This document shows positions 46,652 through 57,371 of a stretch of 64,000 nucleotides of DNA, piece after piece. Below the pieces are notes generated by a model. The model was not told where the DNA came from. It worked only from the letters and a program-made list of their open reading frames with translations, and made no database searches. The stretch covers positions 1 through 64,000 of the forward strand of contig DXCT01000044.1 in NCBI GenBank assembly GCA_019115865.1, written 5' to 3'. The DNA comes from Candidatus Yaniella excrementavium. GTDB lineage: Bacteria > Actinomycetota > Actinomycetes > Actinomycetales > Micrococcaceae. The first letter of the stretch is position 1. Every line of letters begins with the position of its first letter. The position numbers and the translations under genes are program-made.

Positions 46652-49542
46652 GCGTCCTCAGATTCACTGTCATCAGTTGGGTCATAATACTCTGGAATGT
46701 CGGTCTCCACGGGGCTGTCGAAGGCCTGTGAGCCAGGGTCGGTAGTGTTGTCAGCTACTGGCTGGGTGTCTTCACCTTTGATATTGCCAATAACTTCTGC
46801 CAGGTCATCTGGTTTGACCAACACATCGCGTGCCTTGGAGCCTTCCGAAGGCCCCACAACGCCACGGGATTCCATGAGGTCCATGAGTCGCCCTGCACGG
46901 GCAAATCCGACCCGCAGCTTACGTTGCAGCATTGAGGTTGACCCGAATTGAGATGTGACCACGAGTTCCACCGCTTGCAACAAGTCTTCGAGGTCATCTC
47001 CGATATCTTCATCGATGACTTTGGCTTGCTTCTCGGGCAGGACATCATCTCGGTATTGAACCTGCATCTGGGACTTCACATGATCGACTACGTCTCGGAT
47101 TTCAGATTCGTTGACCCAAGCACCTTGAACACGCATGGGCTTGGACATACCCATTGGCAAAAATAAGGCGTCACCTTGCCCTAGAAGTTTTTCGGCACCG
47201 GGTTGGTCCAATACCACTCGGGAGTCGGTTACTGAAGAAGTAGAGAAGGCCATTCGTGAGGGAACATTGGCTTTAATCAAGCCGGTGACCACGTCGACAG
47301 ACGGGCGCTGGGTAGCCAAGACCAGGTGGATGCCAGCTGCACGAGCCAACTGCGTGATACGCACTACGGCATCTTCTACATCGCGCGGAGCAACCATCAT
47401 GAGGTCTGCAAGTTCATCAATGATCACGAGCAGATATGGGTACGGCTTCAGTTTGCGCTTCGAGTCCGGTGGCAGGACAACTTTGCCAGCGCGCACGGCA
47501 TTGTTGAAATCGTCAATGTGCTTAAAGCCAAAGTGGGCAAGATCGTCGTACCGGGTATCCATTTCGTCAACAACCCACTGCAGCACTTCCGAAGCCTTTT
47601 TTGGGTCCGTGATGATCGGAGTGACCAAGTGTGGAACGCCCTGGTATGCAGTGAGTTCAACTCGTTTAGGATCCACCAGAACCATGCGAACATCATCTGG
47701 AGTTGCTCGCATGAGAATCGATGTGATCAAAGAGTTTACGAACGCCGATTTACCGGCACCAGTTGCACCGGCTACCAACAGGTGCGGCATCTTGGCCAGG
47801 TTGGCCATGACGTAACCGCCTTCGACGTCCTTCCCAACGCCCATGACCATTGAGTGCTCTGTCTTGCGTGCTGCATTTGAACGGAGCACGTCACCCAGAG
47901 CAACAATTTCTTTATCGGTATTTGGAATTTCTACCCCGATAGCGGACTTACCTGGAATTGGAGATAAAACGCGAACGTCAGTGGAAGCAACCGCGTAGGC
48001 AATATTGCGTTCCAGGTTCGTAACTTTCTCCACCTTGGTCCCGGGTGCTACTTCAACCTCATAACGCGTGACCGTTGGTCCGCGCGAGAATCCCGTAACT
48101 TCCGCTTCTACTTTAAATTGTTGGAAGACGGTGTCAAGAGCGGCAACCACACGGTCATTGACCTCAGAGCGGTCTTTAGCCGGAGGTCCCTGCGGAAGCA
48201 TCTCCATACTGGGCAGCGTATAGGTGACATCACCATCGAGTTCCAGCTGTTCTGAACGAGCAGGAATGTTCGGCAAGTCGGGGGCAGGCTTTGCGACTTC
48301 AGTAGCCGGAACTACTGGTTTATCCTCCCCGAGCCCTGCATCATCACGTGCTTGCTGTAGAGCGATTTCATCCGCGGTAGGACGTCGTACACCTGGCCGT
48401 ACGGCCGGCTCCTTCGCTTCTTCGTCCTCTTCCTGGTGTTCACCTACAGCCTCAGTGGTCGAGTCGGCCGCTTCTTCATCTTCAAACAGCGACCCAAAGT
48501 CCATGACCTGCGTTTGTTTATTACCTTGCGGGCGAGCTACAGGTGCCGGGTCCTCTTCGACTTCACCGAGGATCTCGACTGCGGGGACGGCTTCTTCATC
48601 GTCAATGATCGCAGATGCGAAGGCTTCGTCACCGGCAAGTGGTTGACCCGCGTCATCGGTACTCTCGGAAGACTTCGCGCCGAATAGACGTGCGAAGAAC
48701 CCTGGTCGCTTGGGCTTCGGCTCAGGCTGACGATCGTGCTGGTATAGATACGACTGATCGTGATCTGTCCTGGGGGGCTCCGACGCTGTCTCATCACGCT
48801 CGCTATCAGCATCAGTGGCAGTAGCGTCTTGGCCTGTCAACCATTGATATGAGCCCACAATGCGGCTTGGTATTTTTCCGACCGGTGTCGCCGAAATGAC
48901 GAGCACGGAAAAGAACGCCATAGTAATCGTGAGTATCCACACCGGTATCGGCGTCACCAATGTCGCCAATGGATCTACGACAAGATAGCCGACGACGCCC
49001 CCAGAGGTGAGTTTGTCTTCAAGCGTTGCTCCCATAGAAGGGTTGTCGAAGATCAGTTGACTGACACTCGAACCTGCAATAGTGGCAAAAAGCAAGCCAA
49101 AAAAGATACGTCCGTTTGCACTATGTTCCTGTGGGAAACGGAAAAAGCGTACGGCGATGACCAACAAGACTAGCGGCAGCAGAATGGAAAACCAGCCGAA
49201 TGTGCCAGCCACAACATGATAGATGAAGGAACCCACAGCTGGGTCGCTGGCGGGCGCCCACCAAAAGGTCCAGGCGATCAGCAGTGAGAGAATCAGTACG
49301 AAGAATCCGGTGCCATCACGGCGATTCTCCACCGAAATGGCAACGTCTGGTCCCATTTTCCGTACGGCGCCGCCGAATGGCGTTGCCAGGGCAGACCAGA
49401 ATCTCATGACCGCCCGAACCACCCATGGTTGAGTCGTCTCGGTTACGTTATATGGGGTCTCTTCCGTCGTCGCAGTCGTCTTTTTCGATTTCGAATTAGA
49501 CTTCTTATTCGACGAACGGGCAGGGGAAGTACGTGTCGCCAT
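46630..49542 (-). CDS. ftsK: DNA translocase FtsK/SpoIIIE
   Basis: Septum-bound chromosome translocase of about 970 residues. There are four membrane segments in roughly 80-230, then a long acidic, proline-rich linker (about 230-430). The motor domain has Walker A GATGAGKS at 592-599, LVDPKRVELTAYQG and DELADLMM. A C-terminal winged-helix gamma domain starts near LVVTSQFGSTSMLQRKLRVGFARAGRLMDLME. I use the ATG at 49542; the frame extends nine codons further. TAGCCT ends 7 nt before it, suggesting a leaderless start. Confidence 0.95.
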   Translation of the reverse strand: MATRTSPARSSNKKSNSKSKKTTATTEETPYNVTETTQPWVVRAVMRFWSALATPFGGAVRKMGPDVAISVENRRDGTGFFVLILSLLIAWTFWWAPASDPAVGSFIYHVVAGTFGWFSILLPLVLLVIAVRFFRFPQEHSANGRIFFGLLFATIAGSSVSQLIFDNPSMGATLEDKLTSGGVVGYLVVDPLATLVTPIPVWILTITMAFFSVLVISATPVGKIPSRIVGSYQWLTGQDATATDADSERDETASEPPRTDHDQSYLYQHDRQPEPKPKRPGFFARLFGAKSSESTDDAGQPLAGDEAFASAIIDDEEAVPAVEILGEVEEDPAPVARPQGNKQTQVMDFGSLFEDEEAADSTTEAVGEHQEEDEEAKEPAVRPGVRRPTADEIALQQARDDAGLGEDKPVVPATEVAKPAPDLPNIPARSEQLELDGDVTYTLPSMEMLPQGPPAKDRSEVNDRVVAALDTVFQQFKVEAEVTGFSRGPTVTRYEVEVAPGTKVEKVTNLERNIAYAVASTDVRVLSPIPGKSAIGVEIPNTDKEIVALGDVLRSNAARKTEHSMVMGVGKDVEGGYVMANLAKMPHLLVAGATGAGKSAFVNSLITSILMRATPDDVRMVLVDPKRVELTAYQGVPHLVTPIITDPKKASEVLQWVVDEMDTRYDDLAHFGFKHIDDFNNAVRAGKVVLPPDSKRKLKPYPYLLVIIDELADLMMVAPRDVEDAVVRITQLARAAGIHLVLATQRPSVDVVTGLIKANVPSRMAFSTSSVTDSRVVLDQPGAEKLLGQGDALFLPMGMSKPMRVQGAWVNESEIRDVVDHVKSQMQVQYRDDVLPEKQAKVIDEDIGDDLEDLLQAVELVVTSQFGSTSMLQRKLRVGFARAGRLMDLMESRGVVGPSEGSKARDVLVKPDDLAEVIGNIKGEDTQPVADNTTDPGSQAFDSPVETDIPEYYDPTDDSESEDAWQLTGR

Positions 49543-49603
49543 ACCGTCTAGGCTACCGCTTTTGGGCAATTAAGGTCGCATCAAGGCGAGTTTTAGACAA
49601 AAT

Positions 49604-51292
49604 TTACGCTTCGATGACAATTGGAACGATCATCGATCGGCGACGTAGCTTGCGTGCAACCCACGATCCCAGTGTGCGGCGCATCATTTGCTGAAGCTGA
49701 TGATTAGAGTGCTCTTTATCCGATGCTGCTGCTTCTTCCAATGCCTTAACCAACTTAGGTTTGATCGCATCAAATACCCCATCGTCCTCGGCTACGCCAC
49801 GGAAGTAGATCTCAGGGCCAGAAACAACTGTGCGAGTATCGCGATCGATGACCGCGATCACAGAAATGAAACCTTCTTCGCCCAGGACCTGACGGTCTTT
49901 GAGATCCTCTTCAGTTACAGCACCAATAGACCGTCCATCGACATAGATATATTCAGAGGAAATTTCCCCGACTTGCCGTGCAATGCCGTCTACCAAATCA
50001 ATGACACCGCCGTCGCCGGTCACGATCACATGTTCTTTATCTACACCGGTTGCTTCTGCGATTTTGGCGTTCGCCTTGAGGTGACGATACTCACCGTGGA
50101 TAGGCATAACGTTCTTCGGTTTCACGATGTTGTAGCAGTACAGCAACTCACCTTCGGATGCGTGTCCGGAGACGTGCACGTGGGCGTTACCTTTGTGGAT
50201 TACGTTAGCGCCCAATTTCATCAATCCATTAATGATACGAGTGATGGCGTTTTCGTTCCCGGGGATCATAGAAGAAGCCAAGATGACCAAGTCATCTTCT
50301 TGAATAGTGATTTGACGATGTTCATCGTTGGCCATGCGGGACAGAGCAGCCATAGGTTCACCTTGTGAACCCGTCGACATGAGGACCACTTCGTGATCCT
50401 CATAGTCGTTGACGTGTTTGAGTTCGATCACGGTATTGGCAGGAATATCTAAGTAACCCAATTTTGACGCAATGCCCATGTTGTTGACCATCGACCGGCC
50501 CACGAAGGCCACCTTGCGCTTGTGTTTGACAGCGGCGTTGAGCACCTGCTGCACTCTGTGAATATGCGAAGCGAACGAAGCAACAATGACACGGCGTTGT
50601 GCTTGACCAATATATTGATCAATGACCGGTCCGATATCTTTTTCCGTCGGAGTGAATCCAGGGACTTCAGCATTGGTGGAGTCTGTCATGAACAGATCCA
50701 CACCTTCTTCTCCGAGCCTAGCGAAAGCTCGAAGGTCTGTGATACGGCCATCCAGCGGCAGCTGATCCATTTTAAAGTCACCGGTGTGCAGGATCGTCCC
50801 CGCCTCCGTGCGGATAGCAATCGCTAGAGAATCCGGAATGGAGTGATTGACTGCCACGAACTCTAAGTCAAATGGTCCAAGCTGCTCTCGCCCACCATCA
50901 TGAGCCTCCAAAGTCAGAGGCTTGATCCGGTGCTGCTGCAATTTAGATTCCACTAGTGCAAGCGTCAATTGTGACCCAATAAGCGGGATATCCGGATTGA
51001 GTCGCAAGAGATACGGCACTGCACCAATGTGATCCTCATGTCCGTGGGTCAGCACAATCGCCACAACGTCATGCAAGCGGTGTTTGATGTAGTCAAAATC
51101 GGGCAGGATAACATCGATTCCAGGTTGCACTTCTTCAGGAAACAGGACACCCGCATCAACGATGAGTAACTTCCCGTTCAGCTCGAAGACCGTCATGTTA
51201 CGACCAATATCGCCAAGTCCTCCCAGCGGTACGATACGACAGGTACCGTTTTGCAATTTTGGTGGATGGGCTAGTTCTTGGATTTCGGTCAT
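49604..51292 (-). CDS. rnj: ribonuclease J
   Basis: Metallo-beta-lactamase RNase with 5' exo- and endonuclease activity in RNA maturation. From the ATG at 51292 it has 562 residues. The metal site is H83-x-H85-x-D87-H88 in LTHGHEDHIG. The beta-CASP domain includes SFASHIHRVQQV. A dimer domain lies at the C-terminus. GGAGGAAAC lies before the ATG, and the 30 extra codons upstream overlap non-conserved sequence. Confidence 0.95.
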   Translation of the reverse strand: MTEIQELAHPPKLQNGTCRIVPLGGLGDIGRNMTVFELNGKLLIVDAGVLFPEEVQPGIDVILPDFDYIKHRLHDVVAIVLTHGHEDHIGAVPYLLRLNPDIPLIGSQLTLALVESKLQQHRIKPLTLEAHDGGREQLGPFDLEFVAVNHSIPDSLAIAIRTEAGTILHTGDFKMDQLPLDGRITDLRAFARLGEEGVDLFMTDSTNAEVPGFTPTEKDIGPVIDQYIGQAQRRVIVASFASHIHRVQQVLNAAVKHKRKVAFVGRSMVNNMGIASKLGYLDIPANTVIELKHVNDYEDHEVVLMSTGSQGEPMAALSRMANDEHRQITIQEDDLVILASSMIPGNENAITRIINGLMKLGANVIHKGNAHVHVSGHASEGELLYCYNIVKPKNVMPIHGEYRHLKANAKIAEATGVDKEHVIVTGDGGVIDLVDGIARQVGEISSEYIYVDGRSIGAVTEEDLKDRQVLGEEGFISVIAVIDRDTRTVVSGPEIYFRGVAEDDGVFDAIKPKLVKALEEAAASDKEHSNHQLQQMMRRTLGSWVARKLRRRSMIVPIVIEA

Positions 51293-51356
51293 GGTCTCGA
51301 GTTTCCTCCGTGAAAATTTCGTGAAGTATGGGATAGAGCGATCTGGTTGTCCGGTG

Positions 51357-52247
51357 TCAGAGTGTGATGCCACCCTCAGCAAGATCGGCTTTGATCATGG
51401 TCTCTTCTTCAGCAGTTGCGGCTACAAGCGGTAACCGTACACGTGCCGAAGGGATAATGCCCTGCCACTGCAACACGGTTTTTGCAGCGACAGCGCCCTG
51501 GATATGCGTCATGACAGCTCGCTGTATCGGGTCCAGTGCAAAGTGTTTTTGGCGAGCAGACGCGAAATCACCAGCGTTTGCTGCATCAACGAGCTCACGG
51601 TATGTCCGTGGTGCGACGTGTCCAGACACCGACACGACACCGACTGCACCGGCCGCCATAAGCGGTAGTGTCATCCCGTCGTCTCCCGAATAGACTGCCA
51701 GATCTGTATTTGCTAGCACCAACGTGGTCGACTGATAGTCAGATTTGGCGTCTTTGAGCGCAACGATATTTGGATGCTCCGACAAAGCAATAATGGTCTC
51801 GGGCTCAATAGGCATTGTGGATCGACCCGGAATATCATACATCATAACCGGCAGATCAGTTGCGGAGGCGATGTATTCGAAATGTGCCTTGATACCGGCC
51901 TGATTTGGTTTGTTGTAATACGGTGTGACGAGAAGTAGCCCATCCACACCTGCTGTTTCAGCACGCTTAGATAAACTGGCCGAATGTACTGTGTCATTCA
52001 TTCCGGTGCCAGCAATTACTTTTGCTCGACCGTTCACTGCCTCAACGACGGCTTCAAAAACTTTGATATTCTCGTCATCGGTTAGTGTTGAGGTTTCGCC
52101 TGTCGTACCAGTTACAACAAGGCCGTCGGCACCGTTATCCACCAGATAATTGGCAAGCGACTGGGCTGCATCAAGATCCAACGCGCCGTCATCCGTAAAT
52201 GGGGTGACCATAGCTGGAACCATGGTGCCAAGAATTGGTTCTGTCAT
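51357..52247 (-). CDS. dapA: 4-hydroxy-tetrahydrodipicolinate synthase
   Basis: Condenses aspartate semialdehyde and pyruvate at the start of the lysine/diaminopimelate branch. The 296 residues have TGTTGETSTL (46-55), the Y137 of MYDIPGR and Schiff-base lysine K165 in VALKDAKSD. dapB lies further upstream beyond two genes. In many relatives thyA lies near here; it is not in the window. Confidence 0.97.
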   Translation of the reverse strand: MTEPILGTMVPAMVTPFTDDGALDLDAAQSLANYLVDNGADGLVVTGTTGETSTLTDDENIKVFEAVVEAVNGRAKVIAGTGMNDTVHSASLSKRAETAGVDGLLLVTPYYNKPNQAGIKAHFEYIASATDLPVMMYDIPGRSTMPIEPETIIALSEHPNIVALKDAKSDYQSTTLVLANTDLAVYSGDDGMTLPLMAAGAVGVVSVSGHVAPRTYRELVDAANAGDFASARQKHFALDPIQRAVMTHIQGAVAAKTVLQWQGIIPSARVRLPLVAATAEEETMIKADLAEGGITL

Positions 52248-52380
52248 CTTATCTCACCGTTGCTTGTTTGTAGATTGTCGGAGATTCTTAGTCTCAGCTT
52301 ACCTGTGACAATAGATGAAAACACCATAGGTCACACAAATATGATTGTGTTGATCAACATTCGTTAGAAAGTTGCACTGC

Positions 52381-53607
52381 ATGCGTCCACTTGATGCGCC
52401 AGGTCGAATTACTGGCCTTGATACAGCTCGTGCTGTTGCGATATTGGGTATGATCGCCACCCATATTTTCCCTCTGCTGCAATCTAAGTCAGACGGCACG
52501 CTGTCACCAACGTGGGTTGGTGCAACGCTAACCGGCGTATCATCGGCCTTGTTTGTGGTGTTGGCAGGTGTAGGGCTCAGCCTGTTAACGAAGAACACAA
52601 CCGATGTTTTCACCGCAAGGATCCAACTATCATTACGAGCACTCATCCTGATACTAATCGGCCTACTATTGGGGCACGTCGGCTCCAACGTAGCCATCAT
52701 TTTGGTGCACTATGGGGTTTTGTTCTTCCTCGCCATGTGGTGTATTCAGCTGTCTACCCGGGCCTTGACCGCCTTGGCGGTTTCTTGGGTGGTCTTGGCA
52801 CCAATATTGCACGGGGTGATGACCCGCTTCATGCAGCTTCAAGCTGGCGGATCCACCGCATATGCTGAAAACTGGCGGTTATGGACATCTCCGACGCTCT
52901 GGGACGTGTTCCAGCAGCCCGGGCTATTGCTCTGGGACATCTTGTTCACGGGTTATTATCCGGTGATATCATTCTTCGGATACGTACTGCTGGGGATGGC
53001 TATCGGTCGCACCAAGATGTACAAGTGGTCAACTGGAGTTGGCCTATTGGGCCTGGGAACCATCAGCTATCTTGCGTGCCGCGGAATCGCTGCATGGTTG
53101 CTCCTCAATCCCGCCTTCACAACTCGTATTGCCCATGCAACGGGAGTTCCGACAGGACAGCTTCCGGCTATGAGTGCCACAGGTGCGAGTATTAATACTG
53201 ACTTAGCTATGGGGGCTCCCCAATGGTACGGTCTAGCGGTCCCCCACTCCGGGGCTCCCCTGGATATCTATTCAACAGCTGGTGCTGCGATGGCAGTGAT
53301 TGGCATTTTCTTACTCATGACCCAGGTCGGACTGGTGCGCAAGCTTCTCTTCCCGTTGAGCGCCACTGGGATGGTTGCTTTGACAGCTTATGTCGTCCAC
53401 GTGATCGTGACCGGCTTATGGCCAACGGATTGGAGCCAAGCCTTACACGTTGGCGATCCTCTCTTTGTGGATGCGTGGATCATGCTAATCGTGCACTGGA
53501 TAATAGTAATAACCATAGGAGTCGTTGTGTATCTCGTCGGGATACGTGGCCCTTTAGAGTCCTTGCTCCGGAAGGTCTCTGCCGTGGGATCGGCGACGAA
53601 GCGTTAG
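52381..53607 (+). CDS. multi-pass membrane acyltransferase-like protein (HGSNAT/DUF418 type)
   Basis: Integral membrane protein of about 408 residues with roughly ten hydrophobic segments. The N-terminus RITGLDTARAVAILGMIATHIF resembles the heparan-alpha-glucosaminide acetyltransferase/DUF1624 and DUF418 families, whose members use a conserved His in the first helix; acyl transfer to a cell-surface sugar is therefore possible, not shown. A TTG at 52372 is an alternative start. It lies on the plus strand between dapA and the TPR gene, whose minus-strand stop overlaps its own by 3 nt. Confidence 0.7.
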   Translation: MRPLDAPGRITGLDTARAVAILGMIATHIFPLLQSKSDGTLSPTWVGATLTGVSSALFVVLAGVGLSLLTKNTTDVFTARIQLSLRALILILIGLLLGHVGSNVAIILVHYGVLFFLAMWCIQLSTRALTALAVSWVVLAPILHGVMTRFMQLQAGGSTAYAENWRLWTSPTLWDVFQQPGLLLWDILFTGYYPVISFFGYVLLGMAIGRTKMYKWSTGVGLLGLGTISYLACRGIAAWLLLNPAFTTRIAHATGVPTGQLPAMSATGASINTDLAMGAPQWYGLAVPHSGAPLDIYSTAGAAMAVIGIFLLMTQVGLVRKLLFPLSATGMVALTAYVVHVIVTGLWPTDWSQALHVGDPLFVDAWIMLIVHWIIVITIGVVVYLVGIRGPLESLLRKVSAVGSATKR

Positions 53608-54041
53608 GAGCCGTGATACATGTTGATCGCGTCTCGTAAGGCTGTCCGGGCACGTTTTCGATCCCCTGCAGCATCGTAAGCAAGACCGAGTCGGTACCAG
53701 CTGCGCCAATTAGCTGGATCGGCTTCAGTTTCTAGTCGGTACACTTCGAATTCCTTGTCGGCTGCTTCACGGTCGATACGGCCGCGTATACGTGGCAAAT
53801 TATCCTCGGGCAATTTACCTTCCCGTTCGAGGATACTGGCTAGTTTCTCTGTATTCGCTCCAAAGCGGATCTCACGTATAAGCGCCCAGATACCAAAGAT
53901 CACGATCGCGACGACCGCAAAACCCAGGACTTTAGCTATCCAGTTATCCGCAATAATGAACGCCAAAGCTGACCATAGCGCCAGAAAAGCAAAGAGCAAT
54001 GTCAACGCGGTGAGTAGGGCAACGGCTATTTTACTTTTCAT
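53604..54041 (-). CDS. membrane-anchored TPR-like protein
   Basis: A 145-residue protein with two membrane helices (about 5-28 and 36-58) followed by a soluble part. The C-terminus WRSWYRLGLAYDAAGDRKRARTALRDAINM matches one tetratricopeptide repeat. It is downstream of dapB with a 5-nt gap, so the two may share a transcript. Genes of this kind lie next to dapB in related Micrococcaceae. Function unknown. Confidence 0.75.
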   Translation of the reverse strand: MKSKIAVALLTALTLLFAFLALWSALAFIIADNWIAKVLGFAVVAIVIFGIWALIREIRFGANTEKLASILEREGKLPEDNLPRIRGRIDREAADKEFEVYRLETEADPANWRSWYRLGLAYDAAGDRKRARTALRDAINMYHGS

Positions 54042-54046
54042 AAGAA

Positions 54047-54823
54047 TTAGTCCAGGTCAAGATAGGCGTCAAGGCCGTATGACAGGCCCGGTCGAGAGGC
54101 GACGGTTCGCAAGCCAAGCAGGACACCTGGCATGTACGACGACCGGTCAAAAGCATCATGTCGTAGTACTAATTGTTGGCCGGGTGTGCCCATAAGCACT
54201 TCCTGGTGTGCTTCTAGACCTGCTAGTCGTACGGCATGCACATTGATCCCTGCAACATTCGCGCCACGGGCATGGTCTGGGTCGTGTTCCGTTGCATCTG
54301 GCGACGGTCCGACCCCTGCTTGTTTGCGGGCGTCAGCAATCATTTCGGCGGTTCGAACGGCGGTGCCTGATGGTGCATCGATTTTATGTGGATGGTGCAT
54401 TTCAAGCACTTCAACCGAGTCAAAATACGGGGCGGCTTGAGCGGCAAACCTACTGGCTAAAACAGACCCGATAGAGAAATTTGGTGCGATCAATACACCA
54501 AGGTCGGGGTCTTCTTCGAGCTGCTCCGCCAGGGCTGTCCGCTTGTCTTCGTTCCAACCGGACGTACCAATGACGGTGTGCAGCCCGTTTTTGATTGCGA
54601 ATTCCACGACCTGGGATGAAACGTCAGGCACTGTCAGGTCGAGAACATGGGTTGCGCCAGCTACGCTGATCTCATCTAGTGAGTTCTTCGAGGAGAGTTT
54701 GGCTACCAGTTCCATATCGTTAGCTGCGTTAACGGCATCTATGGCATACTGTCCCATTTTGCCGGTCGCGCCGACCAAGGCTACTTTGATGGGGTCTTGT
54801 GCAGATTCTTTTTCAGAGGACAT
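54047..54823 (-). CDS. dapB: 4-hydroxy-tetrahydrodipicolinate reductase
   Basis: Second step of the diaminopimelate branch, NAD(P)H-dependent. From the ATG at 54823 it has 258 residues. The nucleotide loop is GATGKMG, and the catalytic HHPHKIDAPSGTA is intact. The frame extends 23 codons upstream, but TAAGCT lies 7 nt before this ATG and no Shine-Dalgarno is visible. dapA is upstream in the window but on a separate transcript. Confidence 0.96.
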   Translation of the reverse strand: MSSEKESAQDPIKVALVGATGKMGQYAIDAVNAANDMELVAKLSSKNSLDEISVAGATHVLDLTVPDVSSQVVEFAIKNGLHTVIGTSGWNEDKRTALAEQLEEDPDLGVLIAPNFSIGSVLASRFAAQAAPYFDSVEVLEMHHPHKIDAPSGTAVRTAEMIADARKQAGVGPSPDATEHDPDHARGANVAGINVHAVRLAGLEAHQEVLMGTPGQQLVLRHDAFDRSSYMPGVLLGLRTVASRPGLSYGLDAYLDLD

Positions 54824-54890
54824 ATGGCCTAGCTTAGTCAATGTTGTCGGTGCTGCGTTCACTGCAGCGATCGGACTTGTTTCGAACGGC

Positions 54891-54929
54891 AAAACGCCGG
54901 ACCAAATGCTCTGTTCGGTCCGGCGTTTT
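54891..54929 (-). terminator. pnp terminator
   Basis: Perfect 13-bp stem AAAACGCCGGACC (54891-54903) and GGTCCGGCGTTTT (54917-54929) with a 13-nt loop; in the pnp direction the stem ends in TTTT. It lies 17 nt past the pnp stop. Confidence 0.88.
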
Positions 54930-54945
54930 GTACTGTCAGAAGGCT

Positions 54946-57171
54946 TTAGCCTTCTTCACCTTCTTCGTCGATAACGGGTACCAGCGAGAGCTTGCCACGG
55001 TCATCAACCTTAGAAATTTCTACCTGTAGTTTGCTACCAACTGCAACGATGTCATCAACTTCATCGACGCGCTTGCCGTCGTTGAGTTTACGCAGTTCAG
55101 AGATGTGTAGCAGACCGTCCTTACCCGGAGTCAGAGAAATGAAGGCACCGAAGCTGGTTGTCTTGACTACGGTGCCCAGGTAGCGTTCACCTGCTTCTGG
55201 GACCTGTGGGTTTGCGATAGCGTTAATGGTGTCGCGGGCTTCTTCAGCTGCTTTACCTTCAGCCGATCCAATCAGTACGGTGCCGTCATCTTCAATGCTG
55301 ATATCTGCACCGGTGTCTTCTTGGATCTGGTTTATCATTTTGCCCTTCGGCCCAATAACCTCACCAATTTTGTCGACTGGGATCTTGACCGAGAGGATAC
55401 GTGGAGCGGTTGGGCTCATGTCGTCAGCTTCATCGATGACTGAATCCATGACCGACAGGATGTGCAAACGTGCTTCACGTGCCTGAGTCAACGCAGCTGC
55501 CAAAACATCGGCTGGGATGCCATCAAGTTTAGTATCCAGCTGAATAGCAGTAATAAATTCCTTGGTACCGGCGACTTTGAAGTCCATGTCGCCCATGGCA
55601 TCCTCGGCACCTAAGATGTCAGTCAACGCAGCATAACGTGTTTCGTTGTCCACGGTGTCTGAGACAAGGCCCATAGCGATCCCGGCAACAGATGCACGCA
55701 GCGGAACACCGGAGTTGAACAGGGACAATGTAGACGCGCAGACCGAACCCATCGAGGTGGAACCGTTGGAGGCTAGCGCTTCAGATACCTGACGAATCGC
55801 ATAAGGGAATTCCTCACGAGAGGGCAGAACCGGCAGGAGAGCTCGCTCGGCAAGAGCACCGTGGCCGATTTCGCGACGTTTTGGTGATCCGACACGGCCG
55901 GTCTCTCCTACCGAGTACGGCGGGAAGTTGTAGTGGTGCATGTAGCGTTTCGAAGTTTCTGGGCTCAGCGAGTCCAGCTGCTGCTCCATTTTGAGCATGT
56001 TCAGAGTGGTGACACCCATGATCTGTGTCTCGCCACGTTCGAAAATTGCTGAACCATGAACGCGCGGCAGAACTTCTACTTCGGCAGTCAACTGACGAAT
56101 ATCGGTGAGACCACGCCCATCGATTCGCACTTGTTCAGTCAAAACGCGCTGGCGCACAATATGGCGAGTAACCGCACCGTATGCCTTGACTATCTCATCT
56201 TGACGGTCCTCGTATGGCTTGCCTTCACCGGCAAGGGCATCAACCACTTCCTTGTGGTACTCATCCGAAGCTGCTTCGCGCTCCTGTTTGTCAGCAATCG
56301 AAAAGATCTCAGCCAAACGTGTTTCCGCGTAGTCCTTGACGGCGTCGAAAGCATCCTGCTCGAAAGCCACGAACCGTGGGATCTCAACCGGTGCTTTTGC
56401 CGCACGATCGGCAAGGTCCGACTGTGAGTCACACAGGACCTTGATGAATGGCTTTGCGGCTTCAAGGCCTTCGGCAACGATTTCTTCGGTTGGAGCCGAA
56501 ACGCCCTTACCGTTGATCATTTCCCAAGCGCCTTCAGGTGCTTCAGCTTCTACCATCATGACTGCGATGTCGCCATCATCCGACATTCGACCGGCGACTG
56601 CCATGTTGAACACCGCACTTTGAAGCTGAGAGTATTTCGGGAACGCAACCCACTGCGTTTCGCCATTCTCGTCAGCAATCAAAGCAATACGAACGGCACC
56701 GATAGGGCCGGCAAAGTCCATGCCAGAAAGCGTGGTAGACATTGAGGCTGCGTTGATTGCTACGGTGTCATACACCTCGTCTGGCGCAATCGAGGTCACG
56801 GTGACAACGACCTGCACTTCATTGCGGATGCCGTCAGCGAAGGCAGGACGCAATGGTCGGTCGATCAGACGTGCCGTCAGGATCGCGTCCGTTGGTGGAC
56901 GAGCTTCACGACGGAAGAATGATCCCGGAATTTTACCGGCCGCATACTGTCGCTCTTCAACATCGACGGTCAACGGAAAGAAGTCGAAGCCTTCACGTGG
57001 GTTTTTGCCAAAGGTGGTGGTCGATAGCATCGATGTTTCTTCATCGATCGTCACCAAGGTTGCGCCGGCTGCCTGTTTGGCCAGTCGACCGGTTTCGAAA
57101 CGTACGGTACGGGTACCGTACTTGCCGTTATCAATCACGGCTTCTGCAAATTGAATTTCTGGACCTTCCAC
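54946..57171 (-). CDS. pnp: polyribonucleotide nucleotidyltransferase
   Basis: Phosphorolytic 3'-5' RNase. From the GTG at 57171 it has 741 residues: [16 protein letters not shown] at the N-terminus, two RNase PH domains with the central helical domain, then KH ([22 protein letters not shown]) and S1 ([33 protein letters not shown]) domains. AAGGAG lies 4 nt before the GTG; the 45 codons further upstream are not conserved. It follows rpsO with a structured intergenic region. Confidence 0.97.
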   Translation of the reverse strand: MEGPEIQFAEAVIDNGKYGTRTVRFETGRLAKQAAGATLVTIDEETSMLSTTTFGKNPREGFDFFPLTVDVEERQYAAGKIPGSFFRREARPPTDAILTARLIDRPLRPAFADGIRNEVQVVVTVTSIAPDEVYDTVAINAASMSTTLSGMDFAGPIGAVRIALIADENGETQWVAFPKYSQLQSAVFNMAVAGRMSDDGDIAVMMVEAEAPEGAWEMINGKGVSAPTEEIVAEGLEAAKPFIKVLCDSQSDLADRAAKAPVEIPRFVAFEQDAFDAVKDYAETRLAEIFSIADKQEREAASDEYHKEVVDALAGEGKPYEDRQDEIVKAYGAVTRHIVRQRVLTEQVRIDGRGLTDIRQLTAEVEVLPRVHGSAIFERGETQIMGVTTLNMLKMEQQLDSLSPETSKRYMHHYNFPPYSVGETGRVGSPKRREIGHGALAERALLPVLPSREEFPYAIRQVSEALASNGSTSMGSVCASTLSLFNSGVPLRASVAGIAMGLVSDTVDNETRYAALTDILGAEDAMGDMDFKVAGTKEFITAIQLDTKLDGIPADVLAAALTQAREARLHILSVMDSVIDEADDMSPTAPRILSVKIPVDKIGEVIGPKGKMINQIQEDTGADISIEDDGTVLIGSAEGKAAEEARDTINAIANPQVPEAGERYLGTVVKTTSFGAFISLTPGKDGLLHISELRKLNDGKRVDEVDDIVAVGSKLQVEISKVDDRGKLSLVPVIDEEGEEG

Positions 57172-57224
57172 AGGTCTCCTTTCATACAATTTGCACCAAA
57201 CCTGCAGGTCGGTCTTCGATCGAA

Positions 57225-57250
57225 GCCTCCGCAACGTGTGCTCCGGAGGC
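57225..57250 (-). promoter_or_regulatory. stem in the pnp leader
   Basis: GCCTCCG (57225-57231) pairs with CGGAGGC (57244-57250) with a 12-nt loop, about 55 nt before the pnp start. In other bacteria RNase III cleavage of a pnp leader stem allows PNPase to limit its own synthesis. Here only the stem is seen. Confidence 0.35.
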
Positions 57251-57338
57251 CACTGTCGAGGACCGGGACTCGGAACAGGCTTGATGCAAAAATTTCTCGG
57301 TGCCATGTGGCACCGCTACTAGTCTAGTTAAACTTCAA

Positions 57339-57371
57339 GGCGGCGTCCGGTAAATTTCCCGGAGCGCCGCC
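57339..57371 (-). terminator. rpsO-pnp intergenic GC-rich hairpin
   Basis: GGCGGCG (57339-57345) pairs with CGCCGCC (57365-57371), extended by inner CCGG/CCGG pairing. It starts 18 nt past rpsO and is followed by TTGAAGTTT. It is either a partial terminator or a processing stem before pnp. Confidence 0.6.
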
